DNA from: Neotamlana nanhaiensis
GTDB taxonomy: Bacteria > Bacteroidota > Bacteroidia > Flavobacteriales > Flavobacteriaceae
Direction of reading: 5' to 3'
NCBI RefSeq assembly: GCF_000943555.1
Contig: NZ_JTDV01000013.1
Coordinates: forward strand, 144,493-208,492
DNA length: 64,000 bases
Shown here: positions 52,603-62,604 of the stretch, piece after piece
Position numbering within the stretch: the stretch's first letter is position 1
How the letters are laid out: each line of letters begins with the position of its first letter
Made by a program: the position numbers and the translations under genes
Notes under the pieces: generated by a model
Told to the model about the DNA's origin: nothing
Databases searched by the model: none
What the model saw: only the letters and a program-made list of their open reading frames with translations

Positions 52603-55467
52603 TTAATGCGCCTCCAACCAATTATCACCAGTATCTAACTCAACATCGAGCGGTACAACTAGTTTATAAGCGTTTTCCATTTCGGTTTTAATTAAAGTTG
52701 AAATGGTTTCCAGTTCTGGTTTATAAACGTCGAAAACCAATTCATCGTGCACTTGTAGTAGCATTTTTGTTTTGTAATTGCCAGCTTCAAGTTTGTTGTG
52801 AATGGCAATCATAGCGAGTTTAATAATGTCGGCAGCACTACCTTGAATTGGCGCATTTACCGCATTACGTTCGGCAGCACCACGAACAACCGCATTTCTA
52901 GAATTGATGTCTTTTAAATATCTGCGACGGCCTAAAACCGTTTGCACATAACCATGGTCGCGTGCAAAATCGACTTGTTTACTGATGTAGTTTTTTAGCT
53001 TCGGATAGGTTTCGTAATACGTGTCAATTAACTCTTTGGCTTCACTGCGAGACAAGTTAGTTTGATTACTTAATCCGAAAGCAGAAACGCCATAAATAAT
53101 ACCGAAGTTTACGGTTTTGGCGTTGCTACGTTGTTCGCGCGTGACGTCTTCAATAGCCACATTAAACACTTTTGCAGCAGTTGAAGCGTGAATATCTTCA
53201 CCGTTGTTAAAGGCTTCAATCATGGTTTCTTCTTCACTTAAGGCTGCGATAATGCGTAATTCAATTTGAGAATAATCAGCAGCTAAAAGGGTGTAATCTT
53301 CGCTTCGCGGAATAAACGCCTTTCGCACTTGACGACCACGCTCGGTACGAATAGGAATGTTTTGTAAGTTCGGGTTGTTACTACTTAAACGACCAGTAGC
53401 GGCAACGGTTTGCATATAATCGGTGTGTACGCGTCCTGTGGCTTCTTCAACTTGAAGCGGTAATGCATCAACATACGTGCTTTTAAGTTTGCTTAAACCT
53501 CTAAAATCTAAAATATTTTGGATGATTTCATGGTCTTTAGCCAAATAACTCAATACATCTTCTGCAGTAGAATATTGCCCAGTTTTGGTCTTTTTAGGCT
53601 TGTCAACCAGCTTCATTTTTTCAAACAAAATAACACCCAATTGTTTAGGTGATGCAATGTTGAATTCCTCGCCAGCAGCTTCGTAAATACTCTTTTCGAG
53701 TGTCGCAATGTCGTTGTTTAGTTGTTCTGCGAGTGACGCTAAAAAGTCTTTGTCTAGATTAATGCCTTCCAATTCCATGGCTGCTAAAACGCGTAGTAAC
53801 GGAATTTCAATATCATCAAACAAGGTTTGGGTATTGGCTTCGCCTAATTCGTTTTGAAAATGTTCTTTTAATTGAAGGGTGATGTCGGCATCTTCAACCG
53901 CGTATTCCGTTTGTTTTTCCAAAGGAACATCGCGCATTGAAAGCTGATTTTTTCCTTTCTTGCCAATTAACGTTTCAATTGAAATTGGTGTATAATTCAA
54001 ATAGGTTTCTGCCAATACATCCATATTATGGCGCATATCTGGATTGATGAGGTAATGCGCTAACATGGTGTCGAACAATTTACCTTTTACCTCGATATTG
54101 TATTTGGCTAAAACCTTGATGTCGTATTTTAAATTCTGGCCGATTTTCTCAATGGTTTCACTTTCAAAAAACGGACGTAATTCCTCGATTAAATCTTGTG
54201 CTTCGGTTTTGTCTTCAGGAAAAGGCAAGTAAAAGCCTTTGCCAACTTCCCATGAAAATGCAATGCCAACCAATTCTGCAGTTAACGGATTTAAACCTGT
54301 GGTTTCGGTATCAAAACACACCGAAGTTTGGTTCATTAAATTTTTAATGAAGAGTTTTGTTGCCATTCCAGAAGCGACGCTTTGGTAAAAATGGCTTGTG
54401 TTTTCTGCAGTTTTTCGGATGTGCGATGCTGAACTTGTTTCGGTATCTGACTCATTAACATCACCACCAAATAGAGAAAATTGCCCAGCGCCTGCTGTCC
54501 CCTTTTGTCCTGCGGACATTTTCCCCGAAGGGGAAACAGTTGTATCTGCGGTTTTTGAAGTACTTTCCGTGGCTTCAGCTTCAGCGGCAAAAGTTTTTAA
54601 GAAGTTTTCAGTAAGTCGTCTAAACTCTAAATCTTGAAAAATAGTTTTAACCGCTTCAATATCTGGATCACACATTTCAAAATCTTTTTCATCAAATTCC
54701 ACCGGAACATCAAGCATTATGGTAGCCAGTTTTTTCGATAGTAAACCTAATTCTTGGTTAGCTTCTACCTTCTCCTTCATTTTACCTTTCAGCTCATGGA
54801 TGTTTTCAAACAAACCTTCCATACTTCCATAGGCTTTCAGGAATTTTTTTGCGGTTTTCTCACCAACACCTGGTAAACCTGGAATGTTATCACTCGCATC
54901 ACCCATCATTCCTAAGAAATCAATCACCTGTAACGGGTCTTCAACTTCAAACTTTTTCTGTACTTCAGGAATGCCCCAAGTTTCATAACCACCACCAAAC
55001 GATTTTGGGCGGTACATAAAAATGTTTTCAGAAACTAACTGTGCAAAGTCCTTATCAGGCGTTACCATAAAGGTTTGATAACCTTGTTTTTCGGCTTGTT
55101 TTGATAAGGTTCCTATAACGTCGTCGGCTTCATAACCTTCCTTCACCATAATAGGAATATGCATGGCTTTTAAAATTTCTTGAATGTATGGTACGGCTAC
55201 TTTTATGGCTTCTGGCGTTTCGTCGCGATTGGCTTTGTAAGCCTCAAACATTTCCACGCGATCTGCACTTCCGCCTTTATCGAAACATACGGCTAAATGG
55301 TCTGGACGCTCGCGTTTTATCACATCTAAAAGTGAATTCATAAAACCCATAATGGCAGACGTATCGATGCCTTTTGAGTTGATTCTTGGATTTTTTATAA
55401 AGGCGTAATACCCACGGAAAATTAAGGCGTAAGCATCTACTAAGAAAAGACGTTTTTGGTCTGACAT
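52603..55467 (-). CDS. polA: DNA polymerase I
   Basis: The 954-residue enzyme has all three domains. The 5'-3' exonuclease (1-about 290) has its acidic residues in LVDAYALIFRG and EADDVIGT and TPDKDFAQLV. The 3'-5' exonuclease (about 375-560) keeps DTET (Asp-x-Glu), NLKYD and YAVED, so proofreading should be active, unlike some bacterial polymerases. The polymerase domain (about 575-954) has DYSQIELR and QVHDELVFDV. A roughly 80-residue linker before the proofreading domain holds Ser/Thr/Gly-rich sequence, part of it encoded by a palindromic repeat (54496-54538). Confidence 0.97.
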   Translation of the reverse strand: MSDQKRLFLVDAYALIFRGYYAFIKNPRINSKGIDTSAIMGFMNSLLDVIKRERPDHLAVCFDKGGSADRVEMFEAYKANRDETPEAIKVAVPYIQEILKAMHIPIMVKEGYEADDVIGTLSKQAEKQGYQTFMVTPDKDFAQLVSENIFMYRPKSFGGGYETWGIPEVQKKFEVEDPLQVIDFLGMMGDASDNIPGLPGVGEKTAKKFLKAYGSMEGLFENIHELKGKMKEKVEANQELGLLSKKLATIMLDVPVEFDEKDFEMCDPDIEAVKTIFQDLEFRRLTENFLKTFAAEAEATESTSKTADTTVSPSGKMSAGQKGTAGAGQFSLFGGDVNESDTETSSASHIRKTAENTSHFYQSVASGMATKLFIKNLMNQTSVCFDTETTGLNPLTAELVGIAFSWEVGKGFYLPFPEDKTEAQDLIEELRPFFESETIEKIGQNLKYDIKVLAKYNIEVKGKLFDTMLAHYLINPDMRHNMDVLAETYLNYTPISIETLIGKKGKNQLSMRDVPLEKQTEYAVEDADITLQLKEHFQNELGEANTQTLFDDIEIPLLRVLAAMELEGINLDKDFLASLAEQLNNDIATLEKSIYEAAGEEFNIASPKQLGVILFEKMKLVDKPKKTKTGQYSTAEDVLSYLAKDHEIIQNILDFRGLSKLKSTYVDALPLQVEEATGRVHTDYMQTVAATGRLSSNNPNLQNIPIRTERGRQVRKAFIPRSEDYTLLAADYSQIELRIIAALSEEETMIEAFNNGEDIHASTAAKVFNVAIEDVTREQRSNAKTVNFGIIYGVSAFGLSNQTNLSRSEAKELIDTYYETYPKLKNYISKQVDFARDHGYVQTVLGRRRYLKDINSRNAVVRGAAERNAVNAPIQGSAADIIKLAMIAIHNKLEAGNYKTKMLLQVHDELVFDVYKPELETISTLIKTEMENAYKLVVPLDVELDTGDNWLEAH
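54496..54538 (-). repeat. Palindromic repeat inside polA
   Basis: Within the polA linker (about residues 310-324) lie TGTCC-TGC-GGACA (54506-54518) and TTTCCCC-GAA-GGGGAAA (54520-54536), joined directly. It is GC-rich against its surroundings, reads through in frame as TVSPSGKMSAGQKGT and looks like a dispersed extragenic palindrome that landed in coding sequence. Confidence 0.65.
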
Positions 55468-55563
55468 GAGTTTGAATTTGAAAGAACGTAAAACTACGAA
55501 AACTATGAAAGATTATAAATTAATTGAAATGCAATTTGTATTTTTCATAACAACAAAACTTTT

Positions 55564-56970
55564 ATGGCATTGGAGAATCCGTATTTACAAATCTTTAATA
55601 AGCAGAAAGCGAACCAGTTTCGTGTGGCAAATGCTTCTTATAAAATAAGAATAAAAAAATTAAAAGCGTTAAAAAAGGCATTGGAAAGCACGTACAAGCA
55701 AGACCTTCGAGATGCTTTGTATGCCGATTTTAAAAAACCGCAGTTGGAAGTCGATTTAACTGAATTATATCTTGTAATTAAGGAAATTAAAGTGGCAATT
55801 AAAAACTTAAAACGTTGGACGCGGAAGGAGCACGTAGGAACACCGTTGTCTTTAATTGGAACATCGTCGTACATTCAATACGAACCCAAAGGAGTGTGTT
55901 TAATAATTTCGCCATGGAATTATCCAGTAAACTTAACGTTTTGTCCTTTGGTATCGGCAATGGCTGCTGGAAATACGGCGATAATAAAGCCTTCTGAAAT
56001 GACACCAAACACGTCGAAAGTTTTGGCAAATATTGTAAAAGCGCTGTTTAATGAAGATGAAGTGGCATTGTTTGAAGGAGATGTTGAGATTTCTAAAAAC
56101 TTATTGAAGCTGCCTTTTAACCATATCTTTTTTACAGGATCGCCAACCGTTGGAAAAGTTGTTATGCAAGCCGCTGCGAAACATTTAGCTTCAGTAACCT
56201 TAGAGTTAGGCGGGAAGTCGCCCACCATTATTGACGACACGGCAAAAATTGAAACCACGGTAAAAAGTCTAGTTTGGGGTAAACATGTAAACACAGGACA
56301 AACGTGTATTGCACCCGATTATGTTTTGGTGCACGAAAGTAAAAAGGAGGCTTTTGTAAAAGCTTATAAGGAAACTTTAGTGGATTATTTTAGTAAAAAT
56401 CCGAATAAGTCGAAATCGTTTGGGCGTGTTGTAAACGAAAAGCATTTTAAACGCTTAACAAGTTATATTGAAGCGGCGGTAGAAGCCAAAGCCATCATAG
56501 AAAAAGGTGGAAATTATGACGCAACCGATAATTACATTGCCCCGACTTTAATTACAGATTTACCACAACATAATCAGTTGTTGCAAGATGAAATTTTTGG
56601 TCCTATTCTTCCCGTAAAAGCCTATAAAACGTTGAATGAAGTTGTAACTTATATCAATAAAAAAGAACGCCCTTTGGCGCTTTACATTTACAGTACATCT
56701 AGAAAGAATATCAATTTTATTTTGCAAAACACACGAGCTGGTGGTACTTGTATAAACGCCACAGCTGTTCATTTTACAAACCACGAATTGCCCTTTGGAG
56801 GCATTAACAACAGTGGTATTGGTAAAACGCATGGCTATTTTGGATTTCAAGCATTTTCAAACCAACGCGCCGTTTTAAAAAGCCATTGGTTGGGCGCCTT
56901 AAAAATGGTGTTTCCGCCGTATACCAATTTTAAACAAAAAGTAGCCGATTTTACGTTGAGATGGTTTTAA
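55564..56970 (+). CDS. Aldehyde dehydrogenase (NAD(P)-dependent)
   Basis: The 468-residue enzyme oxidises an aldehyde to the acid. It has the Glu general base in LELGGKSPTII (about 215), the nucleophilic Cys in NTGQTCIAPDY (about 247), the SPWNYPVNL (about 112-120) active-site loop and GSPTVGKVV cofactor loop. The C-terminal stretch GGINNSGIGKTHG and length fit the ALDH3-type fatty or aromatic aldehyde branch. It is divergent from polA, sharing a 96-base gap. Confidence 0.92.
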   Translation: MALENPYLQIFNKQKANQFRVANASYKIRIKKLKALKKALESTYKQDLRDALYADFKKPQLEVDLTELYLVIKEIKVAIKNLKRWTRKEHVGTPLSLIGTSSYIQYEPKGVCLIISPWNYPVNLTFCPLVSAMAAGNTAIIKPSEMTPNTSKVLANIVKALFNEDEVALFEGDVEISKNLLKLPFNHIFFTGSPTVGKVVMQAAAKHLASVTLELGGKSPTIIDDTAKIETTVKSLVWGKHVNTGQTCIAPDYVLVHESKKEAFVKAYKETLVDYFSKNPNKSKSFGRVVNEKHFKRLTSYIEAAVEAKAIIEKGGNYDATDNYIAPTLITDLPQHNQLLQDEIFGPILPVKAYKTLNEVVTYINKKERPLALYIYSTSRKNINFILQNTRAGGTCINATAVHFTNHELPFGGINNSGIGKTHGYFGFQAFSNQRAVLKSHWLGALKMVFPPYTNFKQKVADFTLRWF

Positions 56971-56974
56971 AAAA

Positions 56975-57111
56975 CTGCCTGAAAGCTCAGCGATATGGTA
57001 TGGAGTTAATCAATAATAATTAGCTATTAAAAATTATTAAAAACATTGTATTATCCCAAAACATAATCGGGAGCACTCTAAACTATCATCTTAAATGAGT
57101 ATTTCAGGCAG
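56975..57111. repeat. 137-bp element with inverted ends
   Basis: CTGCCTGAAA (56975-56984) and TTTCAGGCAG (57102-57111) are exact inverted complements, extended by CTCA/TGAG after a small mismatch. The AT-rich interior holds no gene. It fills the gap between the aldehyde dehydrogenase and the LRR gene, which converge, and has the same overall form as the elements at 35707 and 48211. It could act as a terminator in both directions or be a decayed mobile element. Confidence 0.55.
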
Positions 57112-57125
57112 ACTAAAATAATTAA

Positions 57126-58439
57126 CTAATTGACAACTATTTTTTGAATTCTTGAACCATAATCGCTATTAAGTTTTATTACATACATGCCAGTTTTTAA
57201 ATGGCTAACATCTAATTTATTACTAAATGGCGCTTTAAAAACACGTTTTCCTAATAAATTATAGCATTCTACAGAATTAATATTTCCCTCATTTTTTGCA
57301 GAAATGTTTATGGTGTTTTTAACTGGGTTGGGGTAAATGGTTATAGCTAATTTGTCGATGTTTGATGTACTTAAAGAACCGCTGCAATTTTCACTAAAAC
57401 TTACTCCAGAATCAATATTTGTAAAGGTGGTATTGGCGTAATTAACATCATCAACTGTAATGCAAGTAAGGTTGTTGTTTGCTGCGGTAAAGTTAGATGT
57501 TGTCATATTACTATTATTACCAGTTTTAAGGTTTAACTCTGTTAACACATTGTTTTCACAGAAAAAATTAGTTAGTAAAGTTTGGTTGCTTAGGTCTAAG
57601 GCCTCAAGGTTATTGTACTGGCATCTTAGGTTGGTTAGCAACGTGTTGTTTGTAACATCCAGAGCGGTTAGGTTGTTATTAAAACAGTTAATTGACGTTA
57701 AGAGGGTGTTATTGCTAAGGTTTAAAGAAGCAATCTCGTTATAGGTGCATCCTAAATAAGTTAAAGCTGTATTTGTGCTAACATCGAGTGATGTTAAATC
57801 GTTAGAGTTACAGGAAAGTGTCTGTAAATTTGTGTTGCTAGAAGTGTTAAGGTTTGTAAGGTTGTTTCCTTCGCATTCTAAGTTTGTTAAAAGTGTTAAA
57901 TTAGAAAGGTTTAGCGTATTGATGTCATTATAGGAACAAACTAAAGACTCTAGGTTTGTTTTGTTATCAATATTTATTTCCGTTAAATCGTTATATCCGC
58001 AGTCAATTAAATTTAATGCGGTATTATTGGGTATGGTTATACTTGTTAAATTGTTGCTCATACAAGCTAATCGCTCTAAGTTAGTATTGTTGGTGAGGTC
58101 TAGTGTTGTAAGACTGTTATAATTAACCGATAAAACGGTGATTGCTGTATTGTTTGAAACATCTATACTCGTTAAGTTGTTCGATAGGCAGTATAAGCGG
58201 TTAAGGTTTGTAAAAGCTTCAATTCCTGTTAGGTCTGAAATGCCTAAAGAATTAGCAATTATAGATCCTGTGAATGCGTTGGCTTCAGAGACTTGAATTT
58301 CACCATCGGCGTTAGTGTTTATTTCAGAATTATTTACCAAATAGTTTTTAAAAGCGGCGTCTGGAATGCTAACATTTTGCGCAATCGTAAAAGTTGTAAA
58401 GATTAAGGTGATTAAAATTGAGAACGTAATTTTTTTCAT
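57126..58439 (-). CDS. Secreted leucine-rich-repeat protein with type IX sorting domain
   Basis: Start at 58439 gives 437 residues with a signal peptide (ends TFTIAQ). About 13 repeats of 21-22 residues (consensus NTxLTxLxCxxNxLTxLDVSN) fill residues 60-330, forming a solenoid. The last 75 residues are a type A type IX secretion sorting domain (ITIYPNPVKNTINISA to MYVIKLN), so it should cross the outer membrane and stay on the surface or be released. This is direct evidence that the host has type IX secretion. Ligand unknown; a role in adhesion is possible by analogy. Confidence 0.88.
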   Translation of the reverse strand: MKKITFSILITLIFTTFTIAQNVSIPDAAFKNYLVNNSEINTNADGEIQVSEANAFTGSIIANSLGISDLTGIEAFTNLNRLYCLSNNLTSIDVSNNTAITVLSVNYNSLTTLDLTNNTNLERLACMSNNLTSITIPNNTALNLIDCGYNDLTEINIDNKTNLESLVCSYNDINTLNLSNLTLLTNLECEGNNLTNLNTSSNTNLQTLSCNSNDLTSLDVSTNTALTYLGCTYNEIASLNLSNNTLLTSINCFNNNLTALDVTNNTLLTNLRCQYNNLEALDLSNQTLLTNFFCENNVLTELNLKTGNNSNMTTSNFTAANNNLTCITVDDVNYANTTFTNIDSGVSFSENCSGSLSTSNIDKLAITIYPNPVKNTINISAKNEGNINSVECYNLLGKRVFKAPFSNKLDVSHLKTGMYVIKLNSDYGSRIQKIVVN

Positions 58440-58621
58440 GTTTAATGTGTCTTGAAAAAGACTGAATTCAAACACCCAATTTTATTTGGGTGAATGAAAA
58501 CAGTTCTTTAATGATTAATAGCAATGCTAAATTGCTGTTTTAATACGAGTTGTATTTCATCCTTTTGGGTGATTTTTTAAAAAATTGTGTTTTGTATTTT
58601 TGTGATATCATAAAATTGTAC

Positions 58622-60550
58622 ATGGCTATATTTCTTCGATTGTGTTTACTATTCCTATTTAGCACCTGTGTTTTTGCACAAGATGCAAAGCCAGATGCTT
58701 ATCAAGACAGTTTGCAAACCATCATCAATGGAAATTCGATTAAATCGGAAAAAGAAGAAGCGCTGTTTTTATTAGGAGAATATGTGGTGCAGCGCGATCC
58801 TGAACTAGCCGAAAGAACCGCCAATACTCTAAAACAAGATTACATTGATAAAGATGATGCAGATAAACACCAGCGTAATAATTACATTCTTGCAGCAAGC
58901 CACCGTTGGCAAGGTGATTATAAAACGGCTCTAGACTATTATCAAAAAATACACGATGTTGCTTTAAAAACCAAAGATTCATTAAACATTGCCAGAAGTG
59001 CTCATTTTATTGGTTCGTTAAATTCGTTTTTAGGAAATAATGTGATTTCTCAAAATCATTTATTAGAAGCGGCAAGCATTTACGAAAAAATAGGCTCGCC
59101 AACCCAAAAAGCAAGCATCAATAACGTTTTAGCAGGTTTTTATTGGAATATCGATCAATTAGAAAAAGGAAAAGATAAATACCTTTTAGCGCTAGAACAA
59201 TTTGAAACGTTAAACGATAGCGCTGGTATGGCAAGTACTCATGCTAATTTAGGTATGCTGTTTACCGAATTGAATGACTTTGAAAAAGCTGAAACGCACC
59301 TCATGCAACAAAAAGCGCTAAATAAAGTGTTTCCAACTTTGCGAGAAATGGGTTTTCATCATGATTTTTTAGGGGTATTAAGGCAAAAGCAAGGGCGTTT
59401 GCAAGAGGCTTATCAAGAGCATTTAAAAGCCTTACAGATACGAGAAAATTTGAGTAGCACGTACAATTTATGCGAATCGAAGTTAAACATGGGCGAGGTA
59501 CTTATAAAGCTAGGGCGATATCCAGAAGCTATTTCGCATTTAAAAACCGTTTTTGAATTCGATGAGCATCAATCGTTATACCAACAACAAGCGGCTTACG
59601 AATTGTTATCTCAAGCTTATGAAAAAAGCGGACGATTTAAAGAGGCGCTCCAAAGTTTTAAAGATTATACGACGTTGAGCGATTCTATTTATTCTAAAGA
59701 ATCTATAGAAATAATCGCCGAGAAAGATGCGAAATACGAAAAACAAAAAACAGATGCCGAAATTGCTTTGTTGAGTAAAGAAAAAGAGGTATCCGAAGCT
59801 ATGTTATCGCGTTCTCGAATTATTATAACAGCGAGTTTAATTGGGGTATTGGTATTGCTAATTGCGGCAATAGCTTTTTATAAAATGTATGCCAAAAACA
59901 AACAGAAAAATAAAATTATAACCAAGGCATTAAGCGATAGAGAATTGTTGTTGCACGAAACGCATCATCGGGTGAAGAATAATTTACAGATGATTTCCAG
60001 CCTGCTCAATTTACAATCAAAATACGTTACCGATGCTAAGGCGCTCGAAGTGCTTCAAAACGGAAGAAACCGCGTGCAGTCTATGGCCATTTTGCATAAA
60101 AGCTTGTATTCTGGCGAGGATTTAAATATGGTAAATATTCAAGAATACTTTTCAGGATTGGTAAAAAGTATTTTTAATTCTTATAACAAATCCGAACACG
60201 ACATAAAAACGACAGTAAAAGCCAAAAATCTAGTTTTAGATTTAGAAGAGGTTATTCCGTTGGGTTTAATTGTTAACGAATTAGTAACCAATTCGCTTAA
60301 ACACGCCTTCCCCGAAACTATTATTCCGCAACCCGAAATAAACGTTGAAATGATTGAAACCGATACGTTGTACAAACTTTTGGTTAGTGATAATGGTATT
60401 GGTGGAAAGAAAAGTAAGGGTGAAAAAGAACAAGAAGCGTCCTTTGGGCAGCGATTATTAAAATCCTTAACTCAAAAGTTAAAAGCTAAAATAACTACTA
60501 CAAATAAAAATGGCACCGAGGTTAGTATTGAAATCCCTAAAAAAGCTTAG
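58622..60550 (+). CDS. TPR sensor histidine kinase (HisKA_2 type)
   Basis: Start at 58622 gives 642 residues with a signal peptide (ends VFAQD). A periplasmic tetratricopeptide region (about 30-380) is followed by one membrane helix (about 405-425, IIITASLIGVLVLLIAAIAF cited in part), then a HisKA_2 dimerisation domain with HETHHRVKNN (phospho-His about 449) and an ATP-binding domain (NELVTNSLKHAF and SDNGIGG). The kinase would signal to the convergent response regulator. A -7 box TATTTTTG lies at 58595-58602. Confidence 0.9.
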   Translation: MAIFLRLCLLFLFSTCVFAQDAKPDAYQDSLQTIINGNSIKSEKEEALFLLGEYVVQRDPELAERTANTLKQDYIDKDDADKHQRNNYILAASHRWQGDYKTALDYYQKIHDVALKTKDSLNIARSAHFIGSLNSFLGNNVISQNHLLEAASIYEKIGSPTQKASINNVLAGFYWNIDQLEKGKDKYLLALEQFETLNDSAGMASTHANLGMLFTELNDFEKAETHLMQQKALNKVFPTLREMGFHHDFLGVLRQKQGRLQEAYQEHLKALQIRENLSSTYNLCESKLNMGEVLIKLGRYPEAISHLKTVFEFDEHQSLYQQQAAYELLSQAYEKSGRFKEALQSFKDYTTLSDSIYSKESIEIIAEKDAKYEKQKTDAEIALLSKEKEVSEAMLSRSRIIITASLIGVLVLLIAAIAFYKMYAKNKQKNKIITKALSDRELLLHETHHRVKNNLQMISSLLNLQSKYVTDAKALEVLQNGRNRVQSMAILHKSLYSGEDLNMVNIQEYFSGLVKSIFNSYNKSEHDIKTTVKAKNLVLDLEEVIPLGLIVNELVTNSLKHAFPETIIPQPEINVEMIETDTLYKLLVSDNGIGGKKSKGEKEQEASFGQRLLKSLTQKLKAKITTTNKNGTEVSIEIPKKA

Positions 60551-61161
60551 TGGAGCAACTCGTTAAGCAACGACATGGTTTCAGAACGGGTATGCGTATT
60601 CATTTTCTCGTAAATGTTTTTAATATGTGTTTTTATGGTGTTTATGCTTACAAATAAATCTTCAGCTAATTGCCCGTTGGTTTTGCCATCATATAATCCT
60701 TTTAAAACATCAAATTCCTTTTCGGTTAGTGGCGATGCAATTAAATGGTTAATAGTTTCACGGTTTAAATCCAGAGGTAAAATAAATTTCGAAAAGTTGT
60801 GCAGTGCAATTTCAATGCTAGAAAATAGTTCGCCTTCATTAAAAGGTTTTACAATGTATCCCATGGGTAAAGTTTGTTTTGCCTTTTCAACAATGTCCTT
60901 TCCAGAGTACGAGGTGAGGTATAAAAACGGAATTTTACGTGTTTTGTTAATATGTTCTGCAATTTCAAACCCTTCAAAATTTCCGTCAAGGTTTATGTCG
61001 AGTAATACTAAATCGGGTTTTAACGTATCTATGCATTCTAAGGCTTCAGGTTTGTCATAAGCCGTAGCAACAACAGTATAATTTACGTTGGTAAGCATTT
61101 CGCTAATATCTTCGGCAATAATGGGGTCGTCTTCAATAATTAAGACACGAATGGTAGACAT
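60547..61161 (-). CDS. LuxR-type response regulator
   Basis: Start was set at 61161 (MSTIRVLIIEDDP), giving 204 residues; the frame is open upstream but the extra residues lack family features. Receiver domain: Asp11-Asp12, phospho-acceptor Asp55 (LLDINLDG), Lys near 104 (VKPF). A LuxR-type helix-turn-helix follows (about 140-200, LTEKEFDVLKGLYDGK then SINTIKTHIKNIYEKM). It meets the sensor kinase gene tail to tail with a four-base overlap and is the likely partner. Confidence 0.9.
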   Translation of the reverse strand: MSTIRVLIIEDDPIIAEDISEMLTNVNYTVVATAYDKPEALECIDTLKPDLVLLDINLDGNFEGFEIAEHINKTRKIPFLYLTSYSGKDIVEKAKQTLPMGYIVKPFNEGELFSSIEIALHNFSKFILPLDLNRETINHLIASPLTEKEFDVLKGLYDGKTNGQLAEDLFVSINTIKTHIKNIYEKMNTHTRSETMSLLNELLH

Positions 61162-61333
61162 ACTATTAAATAGTTTAAGGGAGTTTTCTACCCGAAAATT
61201 ACCTTTTTTAAAACAACTATTTAAATTTTTTCGATGAAAATTAAATCTAAACAGGTTCATTTCCAGAAATCTTAACAATTAGTTAAATGCTAAACCAAGT
61301 TAAAAAATACTTTATATTTGATAAAAAAAACAT

Positions 61334-62560
61334 ATGCTCCGCTGGATTATATTTATAATTTCTTACACACTCCTTTCAATTTACGGTTTCCAAGCACTTA
61401 AAACAGCAGTAAAAAGCGTTTGGATTTATTATTTGTTTTTAGCTATTGCGGTTATTGTAGAGGCTAATTTTCTATATCAATTCTTATCCGCTTCCGAAGG
61501 TCGTGTACTCACACCTGGAAAAAGCTATGCATTCGGGTTTTTATTAGCATTTATAGCCTTTAATTTGGTGATTATCCCTTTCATGTTTGGTGAGGATATT
61601 ATTAGAATTATCATGGGCTTATACAACAAATTATTTTCACAAAAGGAATCTTTTAGTATTCCGTCGCGACGAAAATTTATAAGTCAGATTGCCTTAGGGT
61701 TAGCAGCAGTACCATTTGCCTCAATTTTATATGGTATGTATCGTGGTAAATACCGTTATCGTGTGTTGAATTATACCTTGCACTTCGAAGATTTACCTAA
61801 AGCTTTCGATGGTTATAAAATCACGCAAATAAGCGATATACATTCGGGTAGTTTCGATAACCATGAAAAAATTGAGTATGGCGTTAACCTCATTAACGAG
61901 CAAAAGTCCGATGTTATTTTATTCACTGGCGATATGGTAAACAATAAAGCCAGCGAAATGGAACCTTGGAAAAATACATTTGGGACTTTAAAAGCTAAAG
62001 ATGGCGTGTTTTCGGTACTTGGTAATCACGATTATGGCGATTATGTACACTGGGAAACCAAAGAAGCAAAGGCCGAAAACTTAGAGCAATTAAAGCAAAT
62101 TCAAAAAAGTATGGGCTTTAATTTATTACTAAACGAAAGCCGATTTATCGAGCGAAATGGCGAACGCATTGCCTTAGTAGGTGTAGAAAACTGGGGGAAA
62201 GGCTTTAAAAAAGTAGGCGATTTAAAAAAGGCAGCTCAAAACGTGTCGGCATCCGATTTTAAAATCCTTATGAGTCACGATCCAACCCATTGGGAAGAGC
62301 AAGTAATACCAGATAATTATCACTACCATTTAACCCTAAGCGGGCACACACACGGCATGCAATTTGGTATCGAAATACCAGGACTTATAAAGTGGAGCCC
62401 AGCCAAATGGCGCTACAAACATTGGGCAGGCATTTACCAGCAAATGGGGCAATACATAAACGTAAACCGCGGGTTTGGGTATTTAGGTTATCCTGGGCGC
62501 GTAGGCATCTGGCCCGAAGTAACTGTAATAGAACTAAAACGCGGTACAAAACCTGCTTAA
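61334..62560 (+). CDS. Membrane-bound metallophosphoesterase (YkuE-like)
   Basis: The 408-residue protein has four membrane helices (about 3-20, 28-50, 66-88 and one near 110-128) and a C-terminal calcineurin-like phosphoesterase domain with complete metal motifs: QISDIHSG (about 168), FTGDMVNN, LGNHDYGDY, LMSHDP and LSGHTHGMQFG. A -7 box TATATTTG lies at 61313-61320. It probably acts on a lipid or nucleotide at the membrane; the substrate is unknown. Confidence 0.9.
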   Translation: MLRWIIFIISYTLLSIYGFQALKTAVKSVWIYYLFLAIAVIVEANFLYQFLSASEGRVLTPGKSYAFGFLLAFIAFNLVIIPFMFGEDIIRIIMGLYNKLFSQKESFSIPSRRKFISQIALGLAAVPFASILYGMYRGKYRYRVLNYTLHFEDLPKAFDGYKITQISDIHSGSFDNHEKIEYGVNLINEQKSDVILFTGDMVNNKASEMEPWKNTFGTLKAKDGVFSVLGNHDYGDYVHWETKEAKAENLEQLKQIQKSMGFNLLLNESRFIERNGERIALVGVENWGKGFKKVGDLKKAAQNVSASDFKILMSHDPTHWEEQVIPDNYHYHLTLSGHTHGMQFGIEIPGLIKWSPAKWRYKHWAGIYQQMGQYINVNRGFGYLGYPGRVGIWPEVTVIELKRGTKPA

Positions 62561-62604
62561 TTGTGTTATAAATCGTTATATTTGTTTAACAAAAGCATTA
62601 ATTT

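Noticed and set aside
57400..58250. Regular tandem repeats that could suggest a CRISPR array
   Set aside because: The repeats are 63-66 bases, coding, and translate into a leucine-rich-repeat solenoid with no constant repeat/unique spacer pattern.
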